From: Streptomyces soli
Lineage (GTDB): Bacteria > Actinomycetota > Actinomycetes > Streptomycetales > Streptomycetaceae
Length of the DNA stretch: 61,290 bases
NCBI RefSeq assembly: GCF_003999195.1
Contig: NZ_RJVR01000056.1
Location: 1-61,290, forward strand
Direction of reading: 5' to 3'
A model generated the notes under the pieces. That model ran no database searches. It saw only the letters and a program-made list of their open reading frames with translations, and was not told the DNA's origin. The translations under genes and the position numbers were made by a program. Positions 8,032-16,505 of the stretch are shown here, piece by piece; the stretch's first letter is position 1; each line of letters opens with the position of its first letter.

Positions 8032-8230
8032 TGTCCCGTCTCAAGTGATCGTGTCTCTGTCTCACAGAATCTGGTCCGATTTCCTTGACGTCTCTGTCCC
8101 GTCGCATCGAACCGCGGCTTGTCGCAGTGATCTGTGCACTGAGCCTGTCTCGGGAGGGCCGGGACAGGTTTGAGTGAGACTGTGTCCCACTTTGGGGTGG
8201 CTCTTGTCTCGTTACAGGTGGCTTGTCTCA
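8032..8230 (+). repeat. cluster of TCTCA-type end repeats
   Basis: TGTCCCGTCTCA at 8032 is identical to the 12 outer bases of the 1840 element and is followed by GATC. Further TGTCTC, TGAGAC and TGTCTCA copies run to 8230, in both orientations. This is a left-type end or several overlapping ends. An inverted partner, TGAGACGGGACA, lies at 10717-10728, but no target duplication joins the two. Confidence 0.5.
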
Positions 8231-8231
8231 A

Positions 8232-8399
8232 TCCGAAGTCGTCGTACTCACCCGCCTGTTCGCCTCACCGCACTGGCGAGACCACCCCCAGTTGCCGACC
8301 GAGGCCGCTCAGCGTTTCGGCATCGCTCCGCAGCAACTCCTGTCTGCTGAGACTCTCGCGCGGGTAGGCATACCCGGCCTTGATAGAACGGGCCCATGA
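8232..8399 (+). pseudogene. 3' fragment of an unknown gene upstream of SMI1/KNR4
   Basis: Immediately after the last end repeat, an open frame without a start encodes SEVVVLTRLFASPHWRD ... LARVGIPGLDRTGP and stops. Its TGA overlaps the ATG of the SMI1/KNR4 gene (ATGA), so the two were once one operon. The 5' part has been removed at the repeat junction. SMI1/KNR4 proteins are often immunity proteins, so this could be the tail of a toxin, but nothing in 55 residues proves it. Confidence 0.5.
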
Positions 8400-8596
8400 G
8401 TTCGAACAACGACAAGATCGCGCAGGCCGAGCGCCGCTTCGGAGTCCGATTCCCCGAGGACTACCGACACTTCCTGGCCACGGAAGGGAGCATGAGCCAG
8501 TTCATTCCTCCTGCGGACGACTTCCTGATGATCAATGCCATCGCGGAGCTCATGGAAGTCAATGAGTCTGGCGAGTTCCAGAAACGCTTCCCCGGG
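8396..8596 (+). pseudogene. SMI1/KNR4 (SUKH) protein, 5' part
   Basis: The first 67 codons of a SMI1/KNR4-type gene run from MSSNNDKIAQAERRFGVRFP to KRFPG. They include the hallmark FGVRFPEDYRHFLATEGS and a loop DDFLMINAIAEL. The frame is cut exactly at the insertion point of the IS66 element. The 8-bp duplication TCCCCGGG (8589-8596 and 10239-10246) shows the break. The rest resumes at 10247, and the rejoined gene would encode 133 residues. Proteins of this superfamily are frequent immunity proteins to polymorphic toxins. Confidence 0.9.
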
Positions 8597-10238
8597 GTAA
8601 GCATTCACGTGCTCTGTCCGTCGGTGGCGAGTTGACGATGTGACAGGTTGCCGTGGTCTCTGGCACGCTGCGGGATCGTGTCTGCTGCCGCCGAGCCTGC
8701 TGCGTCGCGTGAGGACCTCCTCGCGCTGATCGCTGTGCTGCGCGAGCAGAACGCGGCGCTGGCCGAGCGGTGCGCACTCCTCGAGGAGCGGGGCGCGTTG
8801 TTGGAGGACCAGAACGCGCAGCTCGCTGCCGCCAATGAGCGGTTGACGAAGCGGGTTGCGGAGTTGGAGCGGCGGCTCGGCCGCAACTCGGGCAACTCCA
8901 ACTTCCCGCCCTCGCAGGATGTGTTCGGGCTGCCCAAGGACGAGAAGCCCGAGTCGAAGCCCAAGTCCGAGGCCAGGCGGGGCAAGCGCAAGGGCGCGCC
9001 GGGCACGGGGCTGGGCATGGTCGAGAGCCCGGACAAGGTCAGGAACCATCGCCCGCGTGCGTGCGGGGACTGCGGCACGGGTCTGCGCGGTATCCCCTCG
9101 GTCGGCTTCGCCCGCCGCCAGGTGAGCGACATTCCGCTGGTCACGGTGAAGGTCACCGAGCACCGGCTGCACAAGGTCCGCTGCGACTGCGGCCACACCA
9201 CGACGGCCGAAGCACCCGCGGGCTTGGCGGGCTCGCCCGCGTCCTACGGCCCGAACCTGCGCGCGCTGGCGGTCTACCTGGTGGTCTTCCACCACGTGCC
9301 CGTCGAGCGGACCGCCCGGCTGATCTGCGATCTGACCGGCGCGAGCGTGTCCACCGGCTGGGTGAACACCATGGTCGCCGAAGCCGCCGGCCTGACCGCC
9401 GACTCGCTGAACCTCATCAAGGCCCTGCTGGTGCTCGGGCACATCCTGCACGCCGACGAGACCACCACCCGCATCAGCGGCAAGCGCCGCTGGCTGCACG
9501 TGGCCTGCACCGACTTCCTGACCCACCTGGCCCTGGCACCGCGCTCGCGCGAGGGCGCCAACTCCCTGGGGATCCTGCCCGCCTTCCGCGGCACCCTGGT
9601 CCACGACTCGCTGTCGCTCTACGCCGGCTACCCAGGCGCCGCGCACCAGCTGTGCGGCGCGCACCTGATCCGCGAGCTGACCGCCGCCGAGCAGGACCAC
9701 CCGAAACAGAAGTGGCACCAACAGATCCGCTGGGCCCTGGCAGGCCTGAACCGCCAAGCCCAGCGCGTGCGAGGCGGCGGAATCCCCGGGATCAGCCCCC
9801 AATCGCTGCTGTTCTACCTGCAGCACTACCACCGGGGCGTCACCGCCGGACTGGCGCTGCACCCCCGAGCCCCCGGACGCAAGCAGTCCCCGGCCCGCAA
9901 CCTGCTGGAACGCCTCCGCGACCAGGCAGGCGACGTGCTCCGCTTCGCCGACCACCCCCGGCACGTGCCCTTCACCAACAACACCGGGGAGCGCGCGCTC
10001 AGACCGGTCAAGACACAGGTCAAGATCTCCGGCTGCCACCAGTCCGACACCGGCGCCGCAGCCTGGCTCGCCGTGCGCTCCTACCTGGACTCCGCCCGCA
10101 AACACGGCCTGAACGCCTTCGACGCCATCCACCGAGCCTTCACCGGCAACCTCTGGATGCCACCCATCGCCCTGGGCACCTGACCAGCAGACATCACACA
10201 ACATCACACATCGGCGACTATTCCTCGTGAATGCTTAC
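8597..10238 (+). mobile_element. IS66-family insertion sequence, intact
   Basis: The 1642-bp element has 13-bp inverted ends GTAAGCATTCACG (8597-8609) and CGTGAATGCTTAC (10226-10238). The flanking direct repeat TCCCCGGG is 8 bp, the size expected for IS66. It carries a single transposase gene and no accessory TnpA/TnpB genes, as in the single-ORF IS66 relatives. Perfect ends and duplication indicate a recent insertion. Confidence 0.93.
8678..10183 (+). CDS. IS66 family transposase
   Basis: A 501-residue protein is taken from GTG 8678 (VSAAAEPAASREDLLALIAV); an upstream TTG at 8648 in frame is possible. Residues 10-70 form a leucine-zipper-like coiled coil (LREQNAALAERCALLEE). Then follow the IS66 motif RRLGRNSGNSNFPPSQD, a CGDCGTGL zinc-binding segment and the DDE catalytic core: LHADETTTRIS, LVHDSLSLYAGY and, for the glutamate, NNTGERALRPVKTQVKISG. 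The end SYLDSARKHGLNAFDAI is typical. It cuts and joins the element ends, and it appears intact and potentially active. Confidence 0.93.
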   Translation: MSAAAEPAASREDLLALIAVLREQNAALAERCALLEERGALLEDQNAQLAAANERLTKRVAELERRLGRNSGNSNFPPSQDVFGLPKDEKPESKPKSEARRGKRKGAPGTGLGMVESPDKVRNHRPRACGDCGTGLRGIPSVGFARRQVSDIPLVTVKVTEHRLHKVRCDCGHTTTAEAPAGLAGSPASYGPNLRALAVYLVVFHHVPVERTARLICDLTGASVSTGWVNTMVAEAAGLTADSLNLIKALLVLGHILHADETTTRISGKRRWLHVACTDFLTHLALAPRSREGANSLGILPAFRGTLVHDSLSLYAGYPGAAHQLCGAHLIRELTAAEQDHPKQKWHQQIRWALAGLNRQAQRVRGGGIPGISPQSLLFYLQHYHRGVTAGLALHPRAPGRKQSPARNLLERLRDQAGDVLRFADHPRHVPFTNNTGERALRPVKTQVKISGCHQSDTGAAAWLAVRSYLDSARKHGLNAFDAIHRAFTGNLWMPPIALGT

Positions 10239-10246
10239 TCCCCGGG

Positions 10247-10447
10247 AGCATCGTCATCGGCGGGGACGGAAGCCGCGAAATGCTCACCTACGACTTCCGG
10301 CAGACACCCCCGCCGCTGGTCCTACTCGACGTCTCCGCTCAGGACTGGTCATCCGCCATCCATCAAGCAACTTCGCTCTCTGTCCTGCTTGAGCAATTCC
10401 CCGAAACTGGATGGAAATGGGACGACTCTGATCCCTCGCCTTCCTGA
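10247..10447 (+). pseudogene. SMI1/KNR4 protein, 3' part
   Basis: Directly after the second TCCCCGGG the same frame continues SIVIGGDGSREMLTYDFRQT and ends GWKWDDSDPSPS. The G-x-G-x-E segment (GGDGSREML) is the conserved second motif of the SMI1/KNR4 fold, so removing the IS restores a complete gene. Confidence 0.88.
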
Positions 10448-10528
10448 CCGCGGAATGGGTGCTGCCGCCAGCTCTCGGTCACGAAGTCAGCCATCAGCCT
10501 GACCCGGAAACTGCCACCTTCACTGCGA

Positions 10529-10745
10529 ATCATGAAACCAGGGAGTCTCACCATCCTGACGGAGTCCAGCTCAGGACACCCCTCTCTTGCCATGATCGGT
10601 GAGACGAGCACTCGACTCTGGCCACGGCTCTCCCGAGACGCCTTGTTCCACCTGCCACGAGTCGCGACTCAACCTGTCACTTCACAGGTCAGCGGCCCCG
10701 TCTCTGCAAGATCTAATGAGACGGGACAGTCTCAGTTGATCTGAT
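10529..10745 (-). repeat. TGAGAC-type end repeats
   Basis: GTCTCACC (about 10547), GGTGAGACGAG (10600), TCTCTGCAAGATC, TGAGACGGGACA (10717-10728) and GTCTCAGTTGATCTGATTCC (10729-10748) are crowded here. Read inverted, the 10728 end matches the left end at 8032 over TGTCCCGTCTCA and GATC. It may close a unit bearing the SMI1 gene, but flanks TTAGT and GTCTC do not match. The neighbouring interval 10749-10881 shows no gene. Confidence 0.45.
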
Positions 10746-10881
10746 TCCTGAGGTGGGGAGTATGTCTGCGGACTTCCTGCTCCGCTCACGTCTCGGCGGA
10801 CATCCCGTTGAGTCGGCAGCACGACAGCAGAGTGCTCATCAGCACCTCAGCGGCAGGGAAGGCTTGAGTGCAGCGGATGCG

Positions 10882-12816
10882 TCAGTCGAGACTCAGGTGC
10901 GCGGCCACGTCCTTGTACAGGGCGGCCACCTCCGGCGGTGTTCCGTGGTGGTAGCGGATAGCGAAGAGGGCGCCCACCCGCGGCTTGCTGGTGGTGTCCC
11001 TCTTGGCCTGGTCGAGGACCTGGGGGTCCAGGCGTCGCAGGTACGCCTCCAGTTCGCCGGACTTGCTGCGGTCGTCGCCGAACTGGTCGGCGAGGGTGAA
11101 CACGCCTGCGGTCTTCCAATAGTTGGTCCAGGCGGTGAAATCGTTCGTGTCGTCAGGCGGGTTGGGGGGTCGAAGTCGCTGCTTGGCAAGTTGTTTGGCG
11201 AGTGCGCTGGTGCCGCGCAGAGCTGGCCCGTCGGCGATGACGGCCCAGGGGATGCCGAAGGCGGTGAGGTAGTTGATGTAGCCGCCGAAATTGTTCTGGC
11301 CTCCGACGTCCAGCAGCGGGACGTTGGCCGCCTCCGGCCCTAGCTGGGTGGCTGTGTTCCACCACTGGCCCAGGGCGCCGGTCTCCGACGCGCCCTCGCA
11401 GAGAATCACGGCTCGGGCGAAGAGCAGGGCCCTGGTGTCGGCGACGGCTAGGTTCTGGATCCAGCCAGCCAGGTCCGAAGCGGTCGTGGCCGAGGCGCGC
11501 CGGACAGTGGTCGCTCCGTCCGGCCCTGGGGCTAGACGGACGATGCGCTTGAGGTCGGCCGTCGTGGCCACCGGGACCAGGTCCGCACTATGGGTGATCA
11601 GGAGGGCTTGTACGTCACGCAGGGCGGTTGTGGCGATCCGTCGCTGCATGGTCGGATGCAACTGGACCGCCGGTTCGTCCAGGACGATGATGCGGCCGGG
11701 TCCACCCACTGTCAGGGCCGCCAGCAGGACCGCCTCCTGTAGTCCTGCTCCGCTGAACTCAGCACGGCGTTCACCGTGACCAGCGTCGATCACGACATCG
11801 ATGGCCATCCCGTCAGTCTCCGGAGATGCCTGGACTTCCAGGTGCGCCCCGGTGATGGTGTGAAACATCTTCTGGGCTCTGCGGAAGCCCTCTTGCTGTT
11901 CACGCGCACCGTTCTTCAGCCGGTACAACTCGGCCGGGGTGCGGCTGCCGTCGCTTAGGTCGAGGGGGCCCGTCAGTTCATCGAGGGAGAAGTGCCGGCG
12001 TGCGGGCAGGCGCCGATTGACGGTCACCGAGACGCCCGCGGCCCAGATCTTCTCGAGCACAACGACGAAAGGTACGGAATGCCGCTCGGTCAGCCCCAGC
12101 GCTTGGGCGAGCGCGGTCATGGAGACGGGCCGGGGGCTGGACGCGTCGTTGAGCGTGGGCACGCTGAACATGACCGGCTGCTCAAGCCGGTCCAGGATGG
12201 CCGGGAAGTTGACCAGTTCGGGCGCCGGCTCTTCGGTCACCTGTTCCATGGCTACGGTCTTCCAGCCCTGGGCAACTCCGGGGCGGAGCTGCTGCTGCCA
12301 GGGGCCCTCCAACTGGATGTGGAAGGGGTCCTCGCCGTGGTTGAACTGCCAGGCGCAGGACCAGCCAGTGTGCCGGTGGGAGTCGAAGTCCAACCGGAGT
12401 GTGCCGTGGAACAGTGCGGCCACTGAGTCGGTGGTGATGCAGGTTTCGGCGGCCTGCTCCAACTCTTCGGTGCTGGGGCCCATCCCGTCGTATTTCTGGC
12501 AGGCGATGCTGATGTACGAGGCCTTCACGAAGTTGGTGACCAGGTCCTGTTCCCATCTCTGGTCCAGTTCGAAGGAGACCGTCAACGTGAAGGCGGGGGC
12601 CCCGTGGTGGCCGGCCTGCTCGTACAGGGAGAGCAGATCGCGCTGCTCCGAGTCGAGGTGGCGGCCCAGGAACGCGGATACAGCGCTGAGTACCTGGCAC
12701 AGGTTCGACTTGCCCGCAGCGTTGGGACCAGTGACCACGGTCAGGCCCTGCCCCAAGTCCATGCTGAGCTCGGCGAAGGACAAGAAGCCTTGTGCCGTGA
12801 TCCTGCTGATTTTCAC
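10882..12816 (-). CDS. OLD-family ATP-dependent nuclease
   Basis: A 644-residue protein from GTG 12816 (VKISRITAQGFLSFAELSMD). The ABC/SMC-type ATPase core shows Walker A GPNAAGKS (30-37), signature FSGAGLQEAV, Walker B IIVLDEP and switch THSADL. The C-terminal third is a TOPRIM nuclease domain with the invariant Glu in VILCEGASE (Glu474) and an acidic motif VIADGP. OLD-family proteins are ATP-driven DNA nucleases of phage exclusion and of Gabija-like systems. No UvrD-like GajB partner lies beside it, so it is a stand-alone or class 1 type. Its start overlaps the stop of a short upstream frame by GTGA. The 3' end falls short of transposon repeats. Confidence 0.88.
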   Translation of the reverse strand: MKISRITAQGFLSFAELSMDLGQGLTVVTGPNAAGKSNLCQVLSAVSAFLGRHLDSEQRDLLSLYEQAGHHGAPAFTLTVSFELDQRWEQDLVTNFVKASYISIACQKYDGMGPSTEELEQAAETCITTDSVAALFHGTLRLDFDSHRHTGWSCAWQFNHGEDPFHIQLEGPWQQQLRPGVAQGWKTVAMEQVTEEPAPELVNFPAILDRLEQPVMFSVPTLNDASSPRPVSMTALAQALGLTERHSVPFVVVLEKIWAAGVSVTVNRRLPARRHFSLDELTGPLDLSDGSRTPAELYRLKNGAREQQEGFRRAQKMFHTITGAHLEVQASPETDGMAIDVVIDAGHGERRAEFSGAGLQEAVLLAALTVGGPGRIIVLDEPAVQLHPTMQRRIATTALRDVQALLITHSADLVPVATTADLKRIVRLAPGPDGATTVRRASATTASDLAGWIQNLAVADTRALLFARAVILCEGASETGALGQWWNTATQLGPEAANVPLLDVGGQNNFGGYINYLTAFGIPWAVIADGPALRGTSALAKQLAKQRLRPPNPPDDTNDFTAWTNYWKTAGVFTLADQFGDDRSKSGELEAYLRRLDPQVLDQAKRDTTSKPRVGALFAIRYHHGTPPEVAALYKDVAAHLSLD

Positions 12817-13052
12817 CCTGCGCCCCGCCCGTCCAGTGGTTGCTGGCGACAATCCTTCCAGAATCTGCGGCGCCCGGCCGTCAGTGCGCGGGACCTTGGT
12901 CCGGGACAGTCCGCACCCCTGCGGGCGTGGTAGCAGTTCGAAACGGCGTAACGCTCGTGCTCCTCGTCTAGATCCTTCACGGTGTTGGAGACCAGGCGGC
13001 GGGCCCGGTCCTCGTCGGTCTCTTCGTCCTGGGGCTCGTATGAGGATGTCAT
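12813..13052 (-). CDS. small upstream ORF coupled to the OLD nuclease
   Basis: A possible 79-residue acidic/basic protein starts MTSSYEPQDEETDEDRARRL and overlaps the nuclease start (GTGA). Upstream, another frame (about 13251 to 13050) encodes GGRPSKQISDRSQVSCSSVG then WRGETEAILTALQGHADAL. That looks like a DNA-binding helix pair of a small regulator. The two frames may be one gene broken by a frameshift or two overlapping genes. No family is recognised, and the overlap argues for coexpression with the nuclease. Confidence 0.4.
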   Translation of the reverse strand: MTSSYEPQDEETDEDRARRLVSNTVKDLDEEHERYAVSNCYHARRGADCPGPRSRALTAGRRRFWKDCRQQPLDGRGAG

Positions 13053-13339
13053 CGGAGTCCCTGTCGAAGCGGTGGGCGTGGTCCCGGATCTCATCGGTGG
13101 AGAGGGCGTCAGCGTGGCCCTGGAGGGCGGTCAGGATCGCCTCAGTCTCCCCGCGCCAAGTACGGTCGCGGCGAAGCTGCTGCCCGACCGACGAGCAACT
13201 CACCTGGCTCCGGTCACTAATCTGCTTGCTGGGACGGCCCCCTAACACCACGTAGATTGGGGGCCATCGTCAATGGGCGTAGTCGCCTCCGGGGCGTGGC
13301 GACGTGCTCCAGCCAGTACGAGAGATAGTCGCCCGTGTC

Positions 13340-13585
13340 CAGGACCGGTCCGCCGCGGAGCCGAGGTCTGCTTCACAAAGACCAGTCAGGCCCTGTCCGA
13401 CCTCGCCGGAGGCCCCGCAGACGGAACCCGGGTCAAACGTCTGCGCGAACCCATCCGTCCCGGACATTTTCATCCTCGACGACTTCGCTATGCTCAAGCT
13501 CACCCCCGCCCAGGCCCGATGACCTCCACGAAAGCCTCGCCCCGTCCCCTACGCGGATACCTCATCGACGAGGACGACATCTGAA
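13340..13585 (+). pseudogene. IstB (IS21 helper ATPase) remnant
   Basis: Two frames carry consecutive IstB segments: AEVCFTKTSQALSDLAGG then, after a shift, PDIFILDDFAMLKLTPAQA. In intact IS21 elements these are one protein: a strand-helix segment ending in SQLLADL-like residues, then the Walker B LLILDDFAM. Walker A and the C-terminus are missing. It is a frameshifted fragment. Confidence 0.6.
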
Positions 13586-13596
13586 CCCCAGTGGGT

Positions 13597-13620
13597 TTGG
13601 ACGCCACAAACGTTGGCACC
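13597..13620 (+). repeat. single end-type repeat
   Basis: GCCACAAACGTTGGCACC at 13603-13620 is close to the inverse of the 7172 repeat (GGTGCCAACAAGCGTGGC; 14 of 18). It lies 80 bases before the AAA+ gene and could be the left end of a unit carrying that gene. Confidence 0.35.
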
Positions 13621-13699
13621 GCCCGTACAAATCGATACCCTCCGTCACCGCGCCTGGCGCACCAACCCCACGGAGCGGAAGTACAGAGAGCGAGAACTG

Positions 13700-15196
13700 G
13701 TGACGTACGGCGGCCCCGAAGTCCCCACCAGCAACGCGGCAAACGGTGACAGCGCGCGGGATGCGGCCATCCGTGATGCCATTGAATTCATCCAGCAGCT
13801 CAACTCCAAGACGGCTGATGTGACAGACCGCGTCATCTTCCCCGTTCCCGCACAACCGCGGCCGCTGGCGGTCGGCGAGACCTCCGCGTACGAGGACGGG
13901 CTGGAGATCCGAGTGTCCAGCCTGCGCCGCTACACGCCCTCCGAGTACGAGCGGGACCGGGGGGATGCCGTCCAGTTCGCCGTCACGGTCGCCAACAACA
14001 CCTCCGATGCTTTCGCGCTCCTGAACATCGATCCGACGGTGCGCAGCGGACCTGAAGGGTGCAGCGCCAAGGCGCTGCACGGCGCGGGTGCCCGGCTCTC
14101 CGGCACTGTGCTGCCTGGCAAGCGGGCCACTGGCATCTACGGCTACTCGCTCGAGCCCGGAACCGCTGCGGCGATCGACATCGAGGTGAACCGAGACCTC
14201 AGCCGGCTCAGCGGGCACCGCAGCGCGACCTGGAGCGGCGCGGCCGAACCGGAAGCCGTCTCGCCGCCCCAGCACGACGACCAGCACGTCGATGTCCCCA
14301 TCGCGCCCGCGCTGACCGAGGCGGAGCGTGCGAGGCTGCTCGGTGAGGCGCGGACGGAACTCGACAGCTTGATCGGTCTTGCTCCCGTGAAGCGGCAGGT
14401 CAGCATACTGATCGCACAGCTGCGGATGGCTGCCGAGCGGGAGGCGCAAGGGCTCAACGGCGGCCTGACCCCGCATCACCTGGTCTTTTGCGGGCCGCCC
14501 GGCACGGGAAAGACCACGGTAGCGCGGATTGTCGGGAAGGTCTTCGCGGGCCTCGGCCTGCTGCAGCGAGGCCATATCGTTGAGGCCCACCGCGGCGACC
14601 TCGTCGGGCGCTATGTCGGTCATACCGCTGGACGCACCAAGGAGCTCATAGATCGGGCCATGGACGGCGTTCTCTTCATCGACGAGGCGTACGCCTTGTC
14701 CAACACCAGCGGACGCGACGGTCACCGTGACACGTTCGGTGACGAAGCCCTCCAGACCTTGCTCAAGCGGGCCGAGGATGACCGCGACCGACTCGTGATC
14801 GTCCTGGCCGGGTACGAGAAGGAGATGCGCGAGCTGCTGGCCACCAACCCCGGCCTGTCCTCCCGCTTCAACACCCGGGTCGACTTCCCCGGTTACTCGG
14901 CAGGCGAGCTCGGCCAGATCGCCCACCGCCTCTTCGATGCCGCAGGAGAAACGCTCACCACGGATGCGCGGAAGAAGCTCGCCGACTGCTGCATAGTCGT
15001 GGAGGAGAAGGGCTGGGCAGACTCGCTGGGCAACGGTCGCTTCGTCCGCACCTGGTGCGAGAAGACCCGCGCCCTGCGCGACCTGCGCCTGGCCGAAACC
15101 CTCGGCGACCGCACCCCCACCCGACAAGAGCTGACCAGCATCCGCACCCAAGACCTCAACGACGCCTTCGTCGAACTCGTCGGCTCCATCCGCTGA
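13700..15196 (+). CDS. CbxX/EccA-type AAA+ ATPase with beta-rich N-terminus
   Basis: A 498-residue protein from GTG 13700; the frame is open 29 codons further up, but that part overlaps transposon repeats. Residues 55-165 form a beta-rich domain resembling secreted DUF4352/Ig-like folds (LEIRVSSLRRYTPSEYERD ... VQFAVTVANNTSDAFALLNI), although no signal peptide or membrane span is present. Residues 215-498 are a CbxX/CfxQ-type AAA+ module with Walker A GPPGTGKTT (265-273), Walker B LFIDEA (325-330), sensor 1 VIVLAGY and arginine finger SSRFN (387-391). Such ATPases remodel protein complexes (Rubisco activase CbbX, type VII EccA). With no Rubisco or type VII genes nearby, a role in an island conflict system is inferred. 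Confidence 0.85.
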   Translation: MTYGGPEVPTSNAANGDSARDAAIRDAIEFIQQLNSKTADVTDRVIFPVPAQPRPLAVGETSAYEDGLEIRVSSLRRYTPSEYERDRGDAVQFAVTVANNTSDAFALLNIDPTVRSGPEGCSAKALHGAGARLSGTVLPGKRATGIYGYSLEPGTAAAIDIEVNRDLSRLSGHRSATWSGAAEPEAVSPPQHDDQHVDVPIAPALTEAERARLLGEARTELDSLIGLAPVKRQVSILIAQLRMAAEREAQGLNGGLTPHHLVFCGPPGTGKTTVARIVGKVFAGLGLLQRGHIVEAHRGDLVGRYVGHTAGRTKELIDRAMDGVLFIDEAYALSNTSGRDGHRDTFGDEALQTLLKRAEDDRDRLVIVLAGYEKEMRELLATNPGLSSRFNTRVDFPGYSAGELGQIAHRLFDAAGETLTTDARKKLADCCIVVEEKGWADSLGNGRFVRTWCEKTRALRDLRLAETLGDRTPTRQELTSIRTQDLNDAFVELVGSIR

Positions 15197-15240
15197 ACCG
15201 TTACCGTGCGGGCCTGGCACCTACACGGCCTGTGAGAACT

Positions 15241-15276
15241 CCCGTACGAGCAGAGCGGCCCGTACGAGCAGAGCGG
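15241..15276 (+). repeat. perfect 18-bp tandem duplication
   Basis: CCCGTACGAGCAGAGCGG occurs twice in direct succession, 45 bases after the AAA+ gene stop. It may be a recent slippage product or a pair of protein-binding sites. Confidence 0.85.
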
Positions 15277-16445
15277 ATCGCTGAAGTCGTGTGGAGGCTC
15301 TCCATGGTCACGATCCGAGTGCCGGCCGCGAGCGAGGTGGCCACGTCGAGATCCTGAGTTGCTTCCTTCTGGCCCTGGCCAGAGCGTCGATCCCGAGCGC
15401 TTGGAGGACTTCATCGGCCTTCTCCCCTTCTGAAATCCCTAGACAACGCAGTCTGACCGTCGAAGGATCAAGCGAGTTGTACGCCAACGCCGATGCCAAC
15501 ATTCACACACAACGGGGTACTACAGTGGCTTCTCCTGCCCCCGGATTCCTGCTCCGGGTTCGTCGGTTTCCCTGCCCACGTCGGGCTCCGCTTGGCGATC
15601 TCCCCTACGACCGTGCTGAGTGCTTGGGCGATGCTCCCGCCTAATCGGGCTGCGCTGAGATTTCTGCCCATTCGGGAATGTGGCTGCAATTTCGTTCATG
15701 GTTCAAGGCCACTGTCTGATCTCTCGCGCATGGACCTATTCGAGCGACTAGGGCGGCACCTTTGGGACCAATTCACTTAAGGGTACCCCCTCTTCGAATT
15801 CGAGGCCACTTATGCCACTGCGCCACACCTGTAGGCAGAAACACACGACCAATACCCGGTCTCCAAAGGTGGAATGCCAGCAAGAGTTACTAGGTGGCGC
15901 TGGGAATAGCCAGAAACCGGGAGAAATGGCCTGAACGAGAGACGTAGCGACATGCCGGCATAGCAACTAGTTGCCAGGTCGATTGAGCGAAATAGCATCT
16001 ATGGCCGTAGGCAAAGGAGCTGCTACTTCTGCGCCGGGAGAGAGTCTACGAGGCTGTGTCTCTCATGTCCTGGTGGTGGGAGTGGTCTGCCTCCCTTCGG
16101 CCCCGGATTCTCGACCATGGAGGGGACCGGTCCAGGGAGCAGCGCCAGCGACGGGCCTCCCTCTCGGGACGGATCCCCCTCTGGTCGGTCGGCAGCGCCA
16201 GCCATACCACGGGTTCTACAGGCCGTCCCCTGCTCTCAGGCCGTGCTGCAGCTACTCCCCCAGGCCAAGAAAGGCCCGTAGGTTCCGTGGTAGCCCATTG
16301 GGTGCCGACCGGCCGGCAGGGAGACGGGCCGAGACCTTCCCAGCCACCCCGAAACGTGCACCCAGCAACGGAGCCCCGCCCCTGTGGGAATGGGGCCCGC
16401 CGGAGGTTTCCTGGTCTTGGGCAGCCGGCTGGTCTGGCCGGGAAA
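15277..16445. other. gene-poor stretch
   Basis: No complete gene is supported. A minus-strand frame near 15340-15480 reads RLRCLGISEGEKADEVLQAL, which looks like a decayed coding segment. The 15780-16020 part is visibly less G+C rich and contains the palindrome TGCCGGCA. Open frames at 15971-16640 on both strands have no recognisable content. Confidence 0.35.
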
Positions 16446-16505
16446 GCGAAAGTCACACCGGTGGGGCCTGAAACGCACACCACGGCGGCGTGAAAGTCAC
16501 ACCAC
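16446..16505 (+). repeat. iteron cluster A
   Basis: Three sites, GCGAAAGTCACACC, CTGAAACGCACACCAC and GTGAAAGTCACACCAC, have cores (GAAANNCACAC) starting at about 16447, 16469 and 16492, so 22-23 bases apart. The last matches the three sites at 18555-18620 beside the replication-type gene. Helically phased repeats suggest iterons. Confidence 0.65.

Noticed and set aside
8309..10207. 632-residue open frame opposite the IS66 transposase
   Set aside because: It mirrors the transposase codon pattern and is glycine/valine rich without motifs; antisense shadow.
8032..10728. A further complete cargo transposon (ends at 8032 and 10728 share TGTCCCGTCTCA and GATC)
   Set aside because: Flanks TTAGT and GTCTC do not form a target duplication and other ends are crowded at both sides; kept only as repeats.
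10882..12816. Gabija system
   Set aside because: The OLD-like nuclease has no UvrD-like helicase gene beside it.
15241..15276. CRISPR array
   Set aside because: Only two abutting copies with no spacers; no cas genes in the window.
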